Of a stretch of 5,632 nucleotides of DNA, positions 1 to 5,632 are shown one piece after another. This DNA comes from Chromatiaceae bacterium (GTDB lineage: Bacteria > Pseudomonadota > Gammaproteobacteria > Chromatiales > Chromatiaceae). The notes beneath the pieces are model-generated. The model was not told the origin of the DNA. It made no database searches and worked only from the letters and a program-made list of their open reading frames with translations. Where the stretch lies: assembly GCA_016880695.1 (NCBI GenBank), contig JAEHCY010000533.1, forward strand, positions 1 to 5,632, in the 5' to 3' direction. Position numbers and translations under genes: made by a program. The stretch's first letter is position 1. Each line of letters begins with the position of its first letter.

Positions 1-111
1 CAGCCCCCCCTGGGCGTCGAGAATGCGGTCCACGCCGAGCAAGCGTAGCGTGATGTTGAGCAGGACGATGACCGCAAGGTTGGTCGCAATGAAAAGAAGG
101 ATGCGTTTCAC
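1..111 (-). CDS. htpX: HtpX membrane zinc metalloprotease, N-terminal 37 codons (runs off the left edge)
   Basis: Only the first 37 codons are inside the window; the protein continues past base 1. The N-terminus [20 protein letters not shown], followed by [17 protein letters not shown], matches the start of the HtpX family: a short basic n-region, then the conserved TNLAV motif at residues 10-14 inside the first transmembrane helix (about residues 4-24). HtpX is an inner-membrane M48 zinc protease (HExxH active site, outside this window) that helps degrade misfolded membrane proteins alongside FtsH. The start is GTG at 109-111, chosen because it puts the family's conserved MKRI-type beginning at residue 1; the Shine-Dalgarno sequence is weak. 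It lies 172 bases downstream of the interrupted small secreted gene and probably has its own promoter. The family call rests on the N-terminus alone, since the catalytic part is not visible. Confidence 0.85.
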   Translation of the reverse strand, partial: MKRILLFIATNLAVIVLLNITLRLLGVDRILDAQGGL

Positions 112-131
112 GGCTCTTGTTTCCCAAAAAA

Positions 132-161
132 ATGACGTTGCCCCTGAATTCTGGGGTCAAG
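132..161 (-). promoter_or_regulatory. candidate htpX promoter with overlapping inverted repeat
   Basis: Read on the minus strand, a good -35 (TTGACC, 155-160; CTTGACC to 161) is followed after 17 bases by a poor -10 (CGTCAT, 132-137). The same bases fit a heat-shock sigma-32 pattern loosely (CTTGA, then CATTT in place of CCCCAT-T), which is relevant because htpX is sigma-32-controlled in E. coli. The spacer contains the near-palindrome CCCCTGAATTCTGGGG (141-156; one mismatched pair), which could be an operator. Transcription would start about 14 bases before the GTG. The -10 is weak, so confidence is low. Confidence 0.3.
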
Positions 162-283
162 CGAGGCGGAGATCAACGCACCCCCAGGCGGCGCGGGTGA
201 GGAATGCAGCCGGGGCCCGCGGGCAGCCAACAAGAGCGCGCCCTGTTCATCGCCTTAGGGAGATCACGTAGGCAATGGCGCGA

Positions 284-529
284 TTACCACCCGCCGTACC
301 TCTGGTTTCGCCGCCAGAGGGCGTGGTCCGGCCCGTAGAGGTGAAGATCCCGGGTGTAGTACTTGCTCGCGGGCGACCCCCAACGGTAGGCGGGATCGTA
401 AACATAGGATTAGCGCGCGTTCCCGGAACCGGGTCCACCCCACCAGTCGCCGCTGGCTGTCCGCAAGGGAACACCCGTGAGCAGGGCAGTCACACCAACC
501 GCTACCCGTACCTTCCGCAACCTCTTCAT
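284..529 (-). pseudogene. small exported Gly/Tyr/Trp-rich protein interrupted by an in-frame TAA
   Basis: An ATG at 527-529 follows a perfect Shine-Dalgarno sequence. The first 39 codons give a typical signal peptide: basic MKRLRKVR, hydrophobic VAVGVTALLTGV, then PLRTASG with a likely cleavage site near residues 26-27, and a mature start DWWGGPGSG. Codon 40 is TAA (410-412). The same frame then runs 41 more codons to a second TAA at 284-286. The downstream part is strikingly aromatic (7 Tyr, 3 Trp in 41 residues; motifs SYVYDPAYRWG, YYTRDL, YGPD, ending RYGGW) and continues the style of the first part, so both halves look like one 81-residue protein. A single change of a Tyr, Gln, Lys or Glu codon to TAA would explain it; no frameshift is needed. 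Composition recalls sulfur globule proteins and other small periplasmic Gly/aromatic proteins, but I recognise no family. A pseudogene, a sequencing error, or a short functional 39-residue product are all possible. Confidence 0.6.
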
Positions 530-534
530 GGTCC

Positions 535-543
535 ACCTCCTTT
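535..543 (-). promoter_or_regulatory. strong Shine-Dalgarno for the small secreted protein
   Basis: The minus strand reads AAAGGAGGT, then five bases, then ATG (527-529). This is full complementarity to the 16S rRNA tail at good spacing and is the strongest ribosome site in the window. It is the main reason for treating the short reading frame as a real gene. Confidence 0.8.
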
Positions 544-716
544 CTCAGGCATTCCCTGAAATGCTCATAGAACATTTCCTCGAGGTCTTGCCGCCGGCAA
601 GGGTAATTGGGCTCTGGCCTCGCGAGTGATGGATGGAGGGGACCTGGTGGGATGGGAACAGGACCCGCCGATGGACAGAGCGGGGCGCGCGTCGGTTCAG
701 CGGCGCGGAGACGGAC

Positions 717-1259
717 TCATCCTGGGCGATTGTGATAGGCCTGGTCGAACAGGGCCTCCAAACCCGGATGGGTGCCGCGAATCTTCTCGACCACCTGTTT
801 CGCCCAGTCGAAATACCCCTGTCGCCGCTCCAGAGGCCACAGCGATGGCGGCTTGTGGGCGACATCGCGGACGTTACAGATCTTGTCCGCCAGCTTGAGA
901 AGCTTGGCCTTGGGGCTGAGGTGAGCGGCATGCACGACCTGGAGCCGCTTGCGCTCGGCCTTGGGCAGGTGCTTGTCGTCGCTCACCTCCACTACCAGGT
1001 CCCGGATCAGGGGGCCGAACTCCTGCTCCAGCTCACCGGGTGTGGTATCGGTGTCCTCCAGGGTGTCATGCAGGAGGGCCGCGCACAGCAGATCCGCATC
1101 GCAGATCCCGACCTCGTTACAGAGCACATTCGCGAGATCGATGGGGTGGTTGATGTAGGGTGAGGCATCGGCGTCCTTGCGCCTCTGATCCCGGTGCTTG
1201 TGGGCGGCGAAGCTCAGCGCCTTGAGCAACCGCTTGGCGTCGGTGTCCTGCATAGTCAT
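717..1259 (-). CDS. single-domain HD hydrolase, MESH1 / SpoT-hydrolase type ((p)ppGpp 3'-pyrophosphohydrolase-like)
   Basis: A 180-aa cytoplasmic protein consisting only of the metal-dependent HD domain found in the hydrolase half of RelA/SpoT. The expected motifs are in order: RRKD (26-29), YINHP (35-39, metal ligand H38), ALLHDTLEDT (61-70, with H64-D65 and catalytic E68-D69), VSDDKHLPKAERK (92-104) and LKLADKICNVRD (121-132, with D125 and N129). No synthetase, TGS or ACT domain follows. From my memory of its sequence, human MESH1 (179 aa) has the same length and nearly the same motifs (RRKD, PYINHP, ALLHDTVEDTDTT, KLADKLYNLRD). Known members remove the 3'-pyrophosphate of ppGpp; animal MESH1 also dephosphorylates NADPH. 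The frame is open back to a TTG at 1302-1304, but ATG at 1257-1259 gives the family's usual length; a second ATG is two codons later. The Shine-Dalgarno is poor. The gene lies 74 bases after the ribonuclease gene on the same strand and may share its transcript. Substrate is inferred from family. Confidence 0.88.
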   Translation of the reverse strand: MTMQDTDAKRLLKALSFAAHKHRDQRRKDADASPYINHPIDLANVLCNEVGICDADLLCAALLHDTLEDTDTTPGELEQEFGPLIRDLVVEVSDDKHLPKAERKRLQVVHAAHLSPKAKLLKLADKICNVRDVAHKPPSLWPLERRQGYFDWAKQVVEKIRGTHPGLEALFDQAYHNRPG

Positions 1260-1333
1260 AGTGTTTCGTTTGGTCCCGAGGCGAGCTACCGGGTAGTGTG
1301 GCAAAGACGCGGGAGGGTGGCCGTTTCCGGGGA

Positions 1334-2725
1334 CTAGATCTCGAACGTCTGCCGGGGTTGGGGCAAAACCACCTGGGATCCTTGGAGCCGCTCGGCGAAG
1401 CGCTGCGTCGTGTCGGGCTCCCCATGGACCAAGAAGGTGATCTCGGGGTGATCGCTCTGGCGGTGCCAGGCGAGCAGCTCACCCTGATCGGCGTGGGCGG
1501 AGAAACCACCGATGGTGAAGATCCGTGCCCGCACCCGGATCGGCTCGCCCAACACCTTGACCACCTCGGCCCCATCGATGATCCGGCGCGCCAGGGTACC
1601 CGCGGCCGCAAAGCCCACGAACACCAGGCTCGATTCCCGCCGCCAGAGATTGTGCTTGAGGTGGTGACGGATTCGTCCGCCAGTGCACATGCCAGAGCCC
1701 GCCATGATGACGGCGGTGCCGACGATCCGGTTGATGGCCATGGATTCCGAGGTCTCGCGGGTGAAGCGCAGGCCGGGCAGGTGGAGCGGGTCGCGGCCCG
1801 TCTCGAACAATCGCGCGGTCTCGGTATCGTAGCATTCTGGGTGGCGCTTGAAGATCTCGGTAGCCGAGATCGCCATCGGCGAGTCCAGAAACACGGGCAG
1901 GTTGTGGGGCAGTGCCCCCTGCTCGACCCCCTCGCGCAGGTAGAAGAGAAGCTCCTGCGCCCGCTCGAGGGCGAATGAGGGGATGACCACGTTACCCCCG
2001 CGATCCTGGGTGTCGCGGATCGCCTGATACAGCTCTTGGATGGAAGGCCCCAGTGGCTTGTGCAGGCGATCGCCGTAGGTGGTCTCCATCACCACCACGT
2101 CCGCGGCGGGCGCCGGCACAGTGTCGCGCAGAATCGGCCGGTTGCTGTAGCCAAGATCCCCGGAGAACAGCACTCTTCGCCTGCGAGCGCCCTCGCGCAG
2201 TTCCAGCAGCAGGTAGGCAGAGCCCAGGATGTGACCGGCATCGAAGAAGGTTACCCGAATCCCCGGGGCCAGGTCGATGGGAACCCCGTACTGCGCCTGG
2301 CGCCCGAAGTAGTCGAGACAGTTCAGGGCGTCGAGGGTGGTATAGAGGGGTTGCATCACCTCCCGCGCCTTGCCGCGTCGGGCCGAGGAGCGGGCCTGGT
2401 AACGCGCTTCCTCCTCCTGCAGACCGGCTGCATCCAGGAGCACCAGCCGGGCCAGCTCGCGGGAGGCCGCCGTGGTGATGATCTCACCGCGAAATCCGCG
2501 CCTGCTCAGCAGTGGCAACCGGCCACAGTGATCGAGGTGGGCGTGGGTCAGAAGCAGATAGTCGATGTGGGCGGCGCGGAAACCAAAGGGCCGTTGGTTC
2601 TCAACCTCAATGGCTCGGCTCCCCTGGAACAGACCGCAATCCACCAGGATCCGGCAGCCGCCGCATTCGATGAGGTGGCACGAGCCGGTCACGCCCCCGG
2701 CCGCTCCATGAAACGAGACCCTCAA
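1334..2725 (-). CDS. metallo-beta-lactamase fold ribonuclease with beta-CASP domain (YSH1/CPSF-73-like)
   Basis: A 463-aa cytoplasmic zinc enzyme. The N-terminal FHGAAGGVTGSCHLIE (5-20) is the family's standard first strand. Zinc motifs follow: HAHLDH (61-66), H165 in DAGHILGSA, and D190 in FSGDLG. The inserted beta-CASP domain shows motif A around E254 (PSFALERAQELL), motif B H355 in GSGMCTGGRIRHHL (343-356), and motif C H411 in GGFSAHAD (406-413). The last zinc ligand is H434 in VHGEP. All catalytic positions are present, so it should be active. This bacterial group (e.g. Thermus TTHA0252) cuts single-stranded RNA and is related to eukaryotic 3'-end processing factor CPSF-73; it is distinct from RNase J, which is longer. 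The start is TTG at 2723-2725, chosen because it places the conserved first strand at residue 1; the ATG at 2739-2741 is out of frame. GGGGGA lies 8 bases upstream. It is 128 bases after the ParA gene, with no clear promoter between them. Confidence 0.9.
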   Translation of the reverse strand: MRVSFHGAAGGVTGSCHLIECGGCRILVDCGLFQGSRAIEVENQRPFGFRAAHIDYLLLTHAHLDHCGRLPLLSRRGFRGEIITTAASRELARLVLLDAAGLQEEEARYQARSSARRGKAREVMQPLYTTLDALNCLDYFGRQAQYGVPIDLAPGIRVTFFDAGHILGSAYLLLELREGARRRRVLFSGDLGYSNRPILRDTVPAPAADVVVMETTYGDRLHKPLGPSIQELYQAIRDTQDRGGNVVIPSFALERAQELLFYLREGVEQGALPHNLPVFLDSPMAISATEIFKRHPECYDTETARLFETGRDPLHLPGLRFTRETSESMAINRIVGTAVIMAGSGMCTGGRIRHHLKHNLWRRESSLVFVGFAAAGTLARRIIDGAEVVKVLGEPIRVRARIFTIGGFSAHADQGELLAWHRQSDHPEITFLVHGEPDTTQRFAERLQGSQVVLPQPRQTFEI

Positions 2726-2853
2726 GGCCTTTTTCCCCCATCGATCGACTCTGGCTCAGCGCGCCTACCAACCTCGCAACCGAGATCCCGGCTTGGATGC
2801 CTGGCGGCGGCCGCCAAGCGCCGGAGGCAAGCGGGACGCGCTGCGGACCCAGG

Positions 2854-3606
2854 CTACTTCGGTCCGAGCCGACCCAGGATCTCCTCCCATAGGGCGACAT
2901 AGGCCGCCGCCACCTGCGATCGGGGCGCGAAGGCGAGCAGCGGCATTCGATGCACCCCCATCCGCTCGACATCCGATGCATAGGGAATGGTCCGCTCGAG
3001 TATCTGCGGGAAACGCTCCGGAAGTGCTTCGAGTAGCTCCTGGTGCAGACGCTTGCGCCGGTCGACCATGGAAAAGAACGGCATCACCCGCAGGTTTTCG
3101 AGCCCCGGCTGCTCAGCGACGAACTCCATGAGCTCAGCGAGCGTTCGCTCCGAGAGGGTCGTGGGAATGGTGGGTACCACCAGGGCGTCCGCCGCCCTGA
3201 ATACGGCCTCGGAGACCAGGGTGATACCGGGCGGACAATCGAGGAAGATCAGGTCGTACTCCTCGGCCAAGGGCTCGAGGAGTCGCTCGAATTGACGGGT
3301 CGGTCTTTTCGCCTCGTCCAGCACCAGATCCATCCCGCGGTAGGAGAAGTCCGCGGGCAAGAGATCCAGATTGCGGAAATCGGTTTCCTTCACCGACTCC
3401 TGGAGCTCATGCTTGCCCTCGATCAATCCACGGCTGCCCCCCTTCACCTTGGGCTTCACACGGAAATAGAAGGATGAGGCCGCCTGGGGATCGAGGTCCC
3501 AGACCAGGGTTCGGTACCCCGCATGGGCAGCCAGATAGGCCAAGTTGACCGTGGTGGCCGTCTTTCCGACTCCGCCCTTGATGTTGTAGATGCCAAGGAT
3601 GATCAC
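2854..3606 (-). CDS. ParA/MinD-type (SIMIBI) partition ATPase without a ParB neighbour
   Basis: A 250-aa deviant-Walker ATPase. Residues 10-16 are KGGVGKT, with the signature Lys10 that ParA/MinD dimers reach across the interface. Walker A' is DLDPQ (37-41); Walker B is LIFLDCPPG (119-127). The VVPTIPTTLSERTL segment (143-156) and the following FFSMVDRRKRLHQELL are typical of ParA/Soj. There is no N-terminal helix-turn-helix as in plasmid P1-type ParA and no obvious MinD-type C-terminal amphipathic helix, so nucleoid binding is more likely than membrane binding. The start is GTG (3604-3606) overlapping the upstream TGA as GTGA, with AGGAG 8 bases ahead inside the CHAD gene; translation is therefore coupled to that gene. 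No parB or parS-like neighbour is present, so it is probably not the chromosome-partition ParA. Family members of this sort position protein or granule cargo (carboxysomes, chemoreceptors, flagella). A role with the CHAD protein is inference. Confidence 0.9.
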   Translation of the reverse strand: MIILGIYNIKGGVGKTATTVNLAYLAAHAGYRTLVWDLDPQAASSFYFRVKPKVKGGSRGLIEGKHELQESVKETDFRNLDLLPADFSYRGMDLVLDEAKRPTRQFERLLEPLAEEYDLIFLDCPPGITLVSEAVFRAADALVVPTIPTTLSERTLAELMEFVAEQPGLENLRVMPFFSMVDRRKRLHQELLEALPERFPQILERTIPYASDVERMGVHRMPLLAFAPRSQVAAAYVALWEEILGRLGPK

Positions 3607-5189
3607 GTGGCGAGCTCCTGCCCCTTTTTCCCCTGGAACAGATCCTGGAACATCTTCTCATTCGCGCTGATGTCAAACTTGGCAAAGATCTCCGCGAATT
3701 CGACATGGGCCTGCTGCTGGCGCTGATAGAGATTGCCCACCAATACGCCCATGGCAAGCAGCGCGTCGGTGGTGGCCACCCCCTCCTCCTCCATCTGCTG
3801 CGCCAGATGCCGGAGGCTCACCGCCTGGACCGCGAGGTCCTGGAAGTTTCCCAGATTGTCCAGCAGGCCCTTGAGGATCTTGACCAGCTTGTTGATATCG
3901 TTGCCCGGGTAGAGGCTTTCGAAAAACTCCATCAGATAACGCAGCTTTTTACAGCTCTTGCGCAGCTCGTGGAGTTCCTCGGGTGCCGAGCCCGGCCGAA
4001 TGGCGCGTCCCTCCTTGATCACGCGCCGATACATCCTCCAGGTACGCTCATCGGAAACCCCCCGAATCGGCCGCATGGCGTTCGGCACCGCCGAGAACTC
4101 TGGCACCGGCGCATCGAGAAACTCCCGCCAGTCCTTCAACAGGGTGCGAAATCGGGGCGAGCTCAATTGCCGGACCAGCGTGCGATGCTGCTCCCCGTAG
4201 TGGGAGACCAAGAACTGTCGAAACGGCTCGAGGTACGGCCGCATGGGCTCGGGTAGGCTGCCGCGATAGTCATCGAAACTGAGAAGGTACACGTCGAGAT
4301 CACGAACCGGCCCGGTGATCTCCTGGATCCAGCCGAACCCCTCCTTGAACCGCTCCGTCACCTCTGCGTTGAAGACGTCGCGAATCTGGGTCAGGGCCGA
4401 GCGTGTGCGCCGCGTAGCCACGCGGAGATCGTGCAGGAACTCCGAGTCGAGGTTCTCCTTGGAGCCCGCCACATTGGCCTGGAGGGTCTTGAGGAGATCG
4501 AGCAGGATGTGCTTGGTTGCCGCATCCGCACGCTCCTTGGGGTCGAGCTTGTAGTTGAGCTTGGAGGAATAGTCGAGCGGACGCCTTCCCGAAGCCTCCA
4601 ACGCCTCGAGCAGCCCATTGACCTGGGTCAGCGGAAGTCCGATCTCCCCCTCGAGCAATTCCTGGAGCCGACTCTGAGGCTTGGGGTAGCCGCGCACCGG
4701 AACCAGCCGCAACCGCGCGCTCAAGGCCCCCTCCTTCTTGCCGTCAGCCGAGGCGAAGCGGTTGGTCTCCAGCTCGATGCGCACCACCGTCTTTTCCTCG
4801 TCGTCGAGCACGCGCAGCGTCTCCACACTGCTCATCGCCCGCGCCAGGGGCAACAGGGTGCGCATAGCGAGCAGCGGGGCCAGACGCTCCCGCAGCGGTC
4901 CGGGCGGCAGGTCCCCAATCGGCCCGGGGGTTTTGGACACCAGCATGGCATCTAGGGCTTGGGAGCCGGAGCAGTCTCTCCAGACCAGGATCCTCTCGCC
5001 GGCCTCTTCCTGCTCCTCCAGCAAGCCCCCGGCCTGGTACAGCCTCCAGTCGAAGCTATCGAGATAGATGCGCGTGATCTGACGAACGCCATCGACCTCA
5101 CAGCGCTCGCTCTCGAGCAGTCGCGATCTTACGTCCTCCAGGCGGACACCGTCAGGGACGACATATTCGGCGTAGTTATGGGTCATCAT
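3603..5189 (-). CDS. CHAD-domain protein with degenerate CYTH-like N-terminal half
   Basis: A 528-aa, probably cytoplasmic protein. The C-terminal part (about 225-505) is a CHAD domain, an all-helical duplicated fold with conserved His and basic residues. The first repeat has FLHDLRVATRRTRSAL (251-266) and RDLDVY (296-301); the second has ELHELRKSCKKLRYLMEFF (405-423) and LLDNLGNFQDL (442-452). CHAD domains bind inorganic polyphosphate in their basic groove. Residues about 7-205 resemble the CYTH (triphosphate tunnel) barrel in layout: ITRIYLDSFDWRLYQAG (38-54), KTVVRIELE (133-141), ARLRLVPV (158-165). However, the CYTH signature ExExK near the N-terminus is missing, so triphosphatase activity is doubtful. 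The start is the first of two adjacent ATGs (5187-5189, 5184-5186); there is no good Shine-Dalgarno, and a TATAAT lies 24 bases upstream. The gene heads the cluster and overlaps the ParA gene by four bases. CHAD assignment is firm; the CYTH-like part is less certain. Confidence 0.88.
   Translation of the reverse strand: MMTHNYAEYVVPDGVRLEDVRSRLLESERCEVDGVRQITRIYLDSFDWRLYQAGGLLEEQEEAGERILVWRDCSGSQALDAMLVSKTPGPIGDLPPGPLRERLAPLLAMRTLLPLARAMSSVETLRVLDDEEKTVVRIELETNRFASADGKKEGALSARLRLVPVRGYPKPQSRLQELLEGEIGLPLTQVNGLLEALEASGRRPLDYSSKLNYKLDPKERADAATKHILLDLLKTLQANVAGSKENLDSEFLHDLRVATRRTRSALTQIRDVFNAEVTERFKEGFGWIQEITGPVRDLDVYLLSFDDYRGSLPEPMRPYLEPFRQFLVSHYGEQHRTLVRQLSSPRFRTLLKDWREFLDAPVPEFSAVPNAMRPIRGVSDERTWRMYRRVIKEGRAIRPGSAPEELHELRKSCKKLRYLMEFFESLYPGNDINKLVKILKGLLDNLGNFQDLAVQAVSLRHLAQQMEEEGVATTDALLAMGVLVGNLYQRQQQAHVEFAEIFAKFDISANEKMFQDLFQGKKGQELAT
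3615..3619 (-). promoter_or_regulatory. ribosome binding site for the GTG-started ParA gene
   Basis: AGGAG on the minus strand lies inside the end of the CHAD gene, 8 bases before GTG at 3604-3606. It supports the GTG start and the coupled GTGA overlap with the CHAD stop codon. Confidence 0.6.
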
Positions 5190-5213
5190 CGTGGTGGGGT
5201 ACTCTGGTTTGTA

Positions 5214-5219
5214 ATTATA
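5214..5219 (-). promoter_or_regulatory. -10 element (TATAAT) of the CHAD-ParA operon
   Basis: A consensus TATAAT on the minus strand lies 24 bases before the CHAD ATG, giving an expected start of transcription near 5207 and a short leader of about 18 bases. No good -35 hexamer is found at 16-18 bases spacing (TCTCGA at 17), so the promoter would probably need an activator or be weak. Confidence 0.5.
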
Positions 5220-5234
5220 GTGACGTGCATCACA
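5219..5234. promoter_or_regulatory. CRP/FNR-family operator-like palindrome
   Basis: The minus strand reads TGTGA-TGCACG-TCACT, matching the CRP half-sites TGTGA-N6-TCACA at 9 of 10 arm positions. Its centre (5226-5227) sits about 20 bases before the predicted transcription start, between the -35 and -10 positions and touching the TATAAT. A protein bound here would be expected to block rather than activate this promoter. Which CRP/FNR relative binds, if any, cannot be told from the window. Confidence 0.45.
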
Positions 5235-5632
5235 TATCGAGACGGGTGCAATGCCTAATCAAGCTAGCGTTTCACACATCCAATTCCGACGTCAACCTCC
5301 GCCTGGTGGCGACTTAAGGGGTCTAACCTGCTACAGGGTCCGCCCTGGACGTCTCGTAAAGAGGGGACAAGAACCTCAAATTCCCCCCTCTGCTGCATCC
5401 TAAGACCCCTGAGCATCGATCGCCCCGACAGGCTCCACCGCGACCCCGCGCCGGGATCGCGGCGAGGCCTTTCACCGTAGTGATCCGAACCGGGCGTACG
5501 GGCCCATGCCGCTGGGGCAGATCTTCAGTCGTATCAACAGGAGCCACCACGTTCACCGGGTCGGGACAGCCACTTCCCATCGCCGCTGAAGGCGCAGAAT
5601 AGGTGTCCGTCGCAGGGGATGCGCCGACTCAA
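5235..5632. other. non-coding or unassigned region upstream of the CHAD operon
   Basis: About 400 bases with no gene I can support. Frames here are short and lack ribosome sites. On the minus strand one frame is open from the right edge to TGA at 5534-5536 (32 residues, beginning LSRRIPCDGHLFCAFSGDGK), possibly the tail of a gene beyond the window. After two stop codons the same frame is open again to 5264. Another minus-strand frame covers 5323-5580. None shows a recognisable domain. The 5317-5410 part contains nested inverted repeats (listed separately). The region could be a decayed gene, a fragment of a mobile or repeated element, or plain intergenic DNA. Confidence 0.4.
5317..5410. repeat. 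nested inverted repeats able to form a three-way junction
   Basis: An outer perfect pair AGGGGTCT (5317-5324) / AGACCCCT (5403-5410) encloses two hairpins. One is CAGGG-TCCG-CCCTG (5334-5347). The other is AGAGGGG (5360-5366) with CCCCTCT (5385-5391) around an 18-base loop. Together they form a plausible branched fold in DNA or RNA of either strand. There is no T-run after it, so it is not a standard terminator. Each repeat alone could occur by chance in GC-rich DNA. Confidence 0.3.

Noticed and set aside
172..250. Short minus-strand frame (MNRARSCWLPAG...) before htpX.
   Set aside because: About 25 codons with a ribosome-site-like AAGG only two bases from the ATG; no sign of a leader peptide or signal sequence.
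587..601. Inverted repeat CTTGCC-GCC-GGCAAG between the MESH1-like and small secreted genes.
   Set aside because: Short stem, no T-run, and no fitting promoter arrangement around it.
633..1163. A 176-codon plus-strand open frame.
   Set aside because: It is antisense to the MESH1-like gene, whose motifs are complete on the minus strand; the plus frame has no recognisable content.
1286..1296. Palindrome CTACCGGGTAG upstream of the MESH1-like gene.
   Set aside because: Eleven bases with a one-base centre are not a stable RNA hairpin and too short to claim as an operator without comparison.
2802..2816. Hairpin TGGCGG-CGG-CCGCCA after the ParA gene, a possible terminator.
   Set aside because: Six base pairs with a three-base loop and no T-run on either side; GC-rich chance is as likely.
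2036..2902. A 288-codon plus-strand open frame.
   Set aside because: It lies antisense to the beta-CASP ribonuclease gene, shows no domain, and is explained by high GC at third codon positions of the real gene.
5251..5403. A 50-codon plus-strand frame starting MPNQASVSH, divergent from the CHAD gene.
   Set aside because: There is no Shine-Dalgarno, no recognisable motif, and it ends inside the inverted-repeat region; not enough to call a gene.
5321..5410. Possible integron attC site.
   Set aside because: GTCTAAC fits the first core, but no matching GTTRRRY core is found at the other arm and no cassette gene is next to it.
5323..5580. An 85-codon minus-strand frame.
   Set aside because: No ribosome site, no domain, Arg/Gly/Pro-rich composition typical of chance frames in GC-rich DNA; a competing frame overlaps it.

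Overview
The window is GC-rich bacterial chromosome with all supported genes on the minus strand, so it reads right to left. The N-terminal sequence of the last gene (HtpX), the gene set (CHAD, ParA-type ATPase, beta-CASP ribonuclease, MESH1-like HD hydrolase) and the codon style suggest a gammaproteobacterium. A small exported Gly/Tyr/Trp-rich protein recalls, by composition only, the sulfur globule proteins of purple sulfur bacteria (Chromatiales). The taxonomic call is inference.

Layout in transcription order. Positions 5190-5632 hold no supported gene. They contain a TATAAT -10 element with an overlapping CRP-type palindrome just before the first gene, and farther out a GC-rich stretch with nested inverted repeats. 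Next comes a 528-aa protein with a degenerate CYTH-like N-terminal half and a CHAD domain (3603-5189). It is translationally coupled through a 4-base GTGA overlap to a 250-aa ParA/MinD-type ATPase (2854-3606). After 128 bases follows a 463-aa metallo-beta-lactamase/beta-CASP ribonuclease with a TTG start (1334-2725). After another 74 bases follows a 180-aa single-domain HD hydrolase of the MESH1/SpoT-hydrolase type (717-1259). A small signal-peptide-bearing gene (284-529) has a perfect Shine-Dalgarno sequence but is interrupted by an in-frame TAA. The left edge holds the first 37 codons of htpX, a membrane zinc protease (1-111).

How they may work together: CHAD domains bind polyphosphate, ParA-type ATPases position cargo on the nucleoid, MESH1-type enzymes hydrolyse ppGpp (and NADPH in animals), beta-CASP enzymes cut RNA, and HtpX handles membrane protein damage. 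The window therefore groups stress- and storage-related functions. Only the CHAD-ParA pair is tied together by direct sequence evidence (overlapping genes). The rest is co-orientation without demonstrated co-transcription. The most notable observations are this CHAD-ParA pair without a ParB, the interrupted secreted protein, and the CRP-like site on the promoter.
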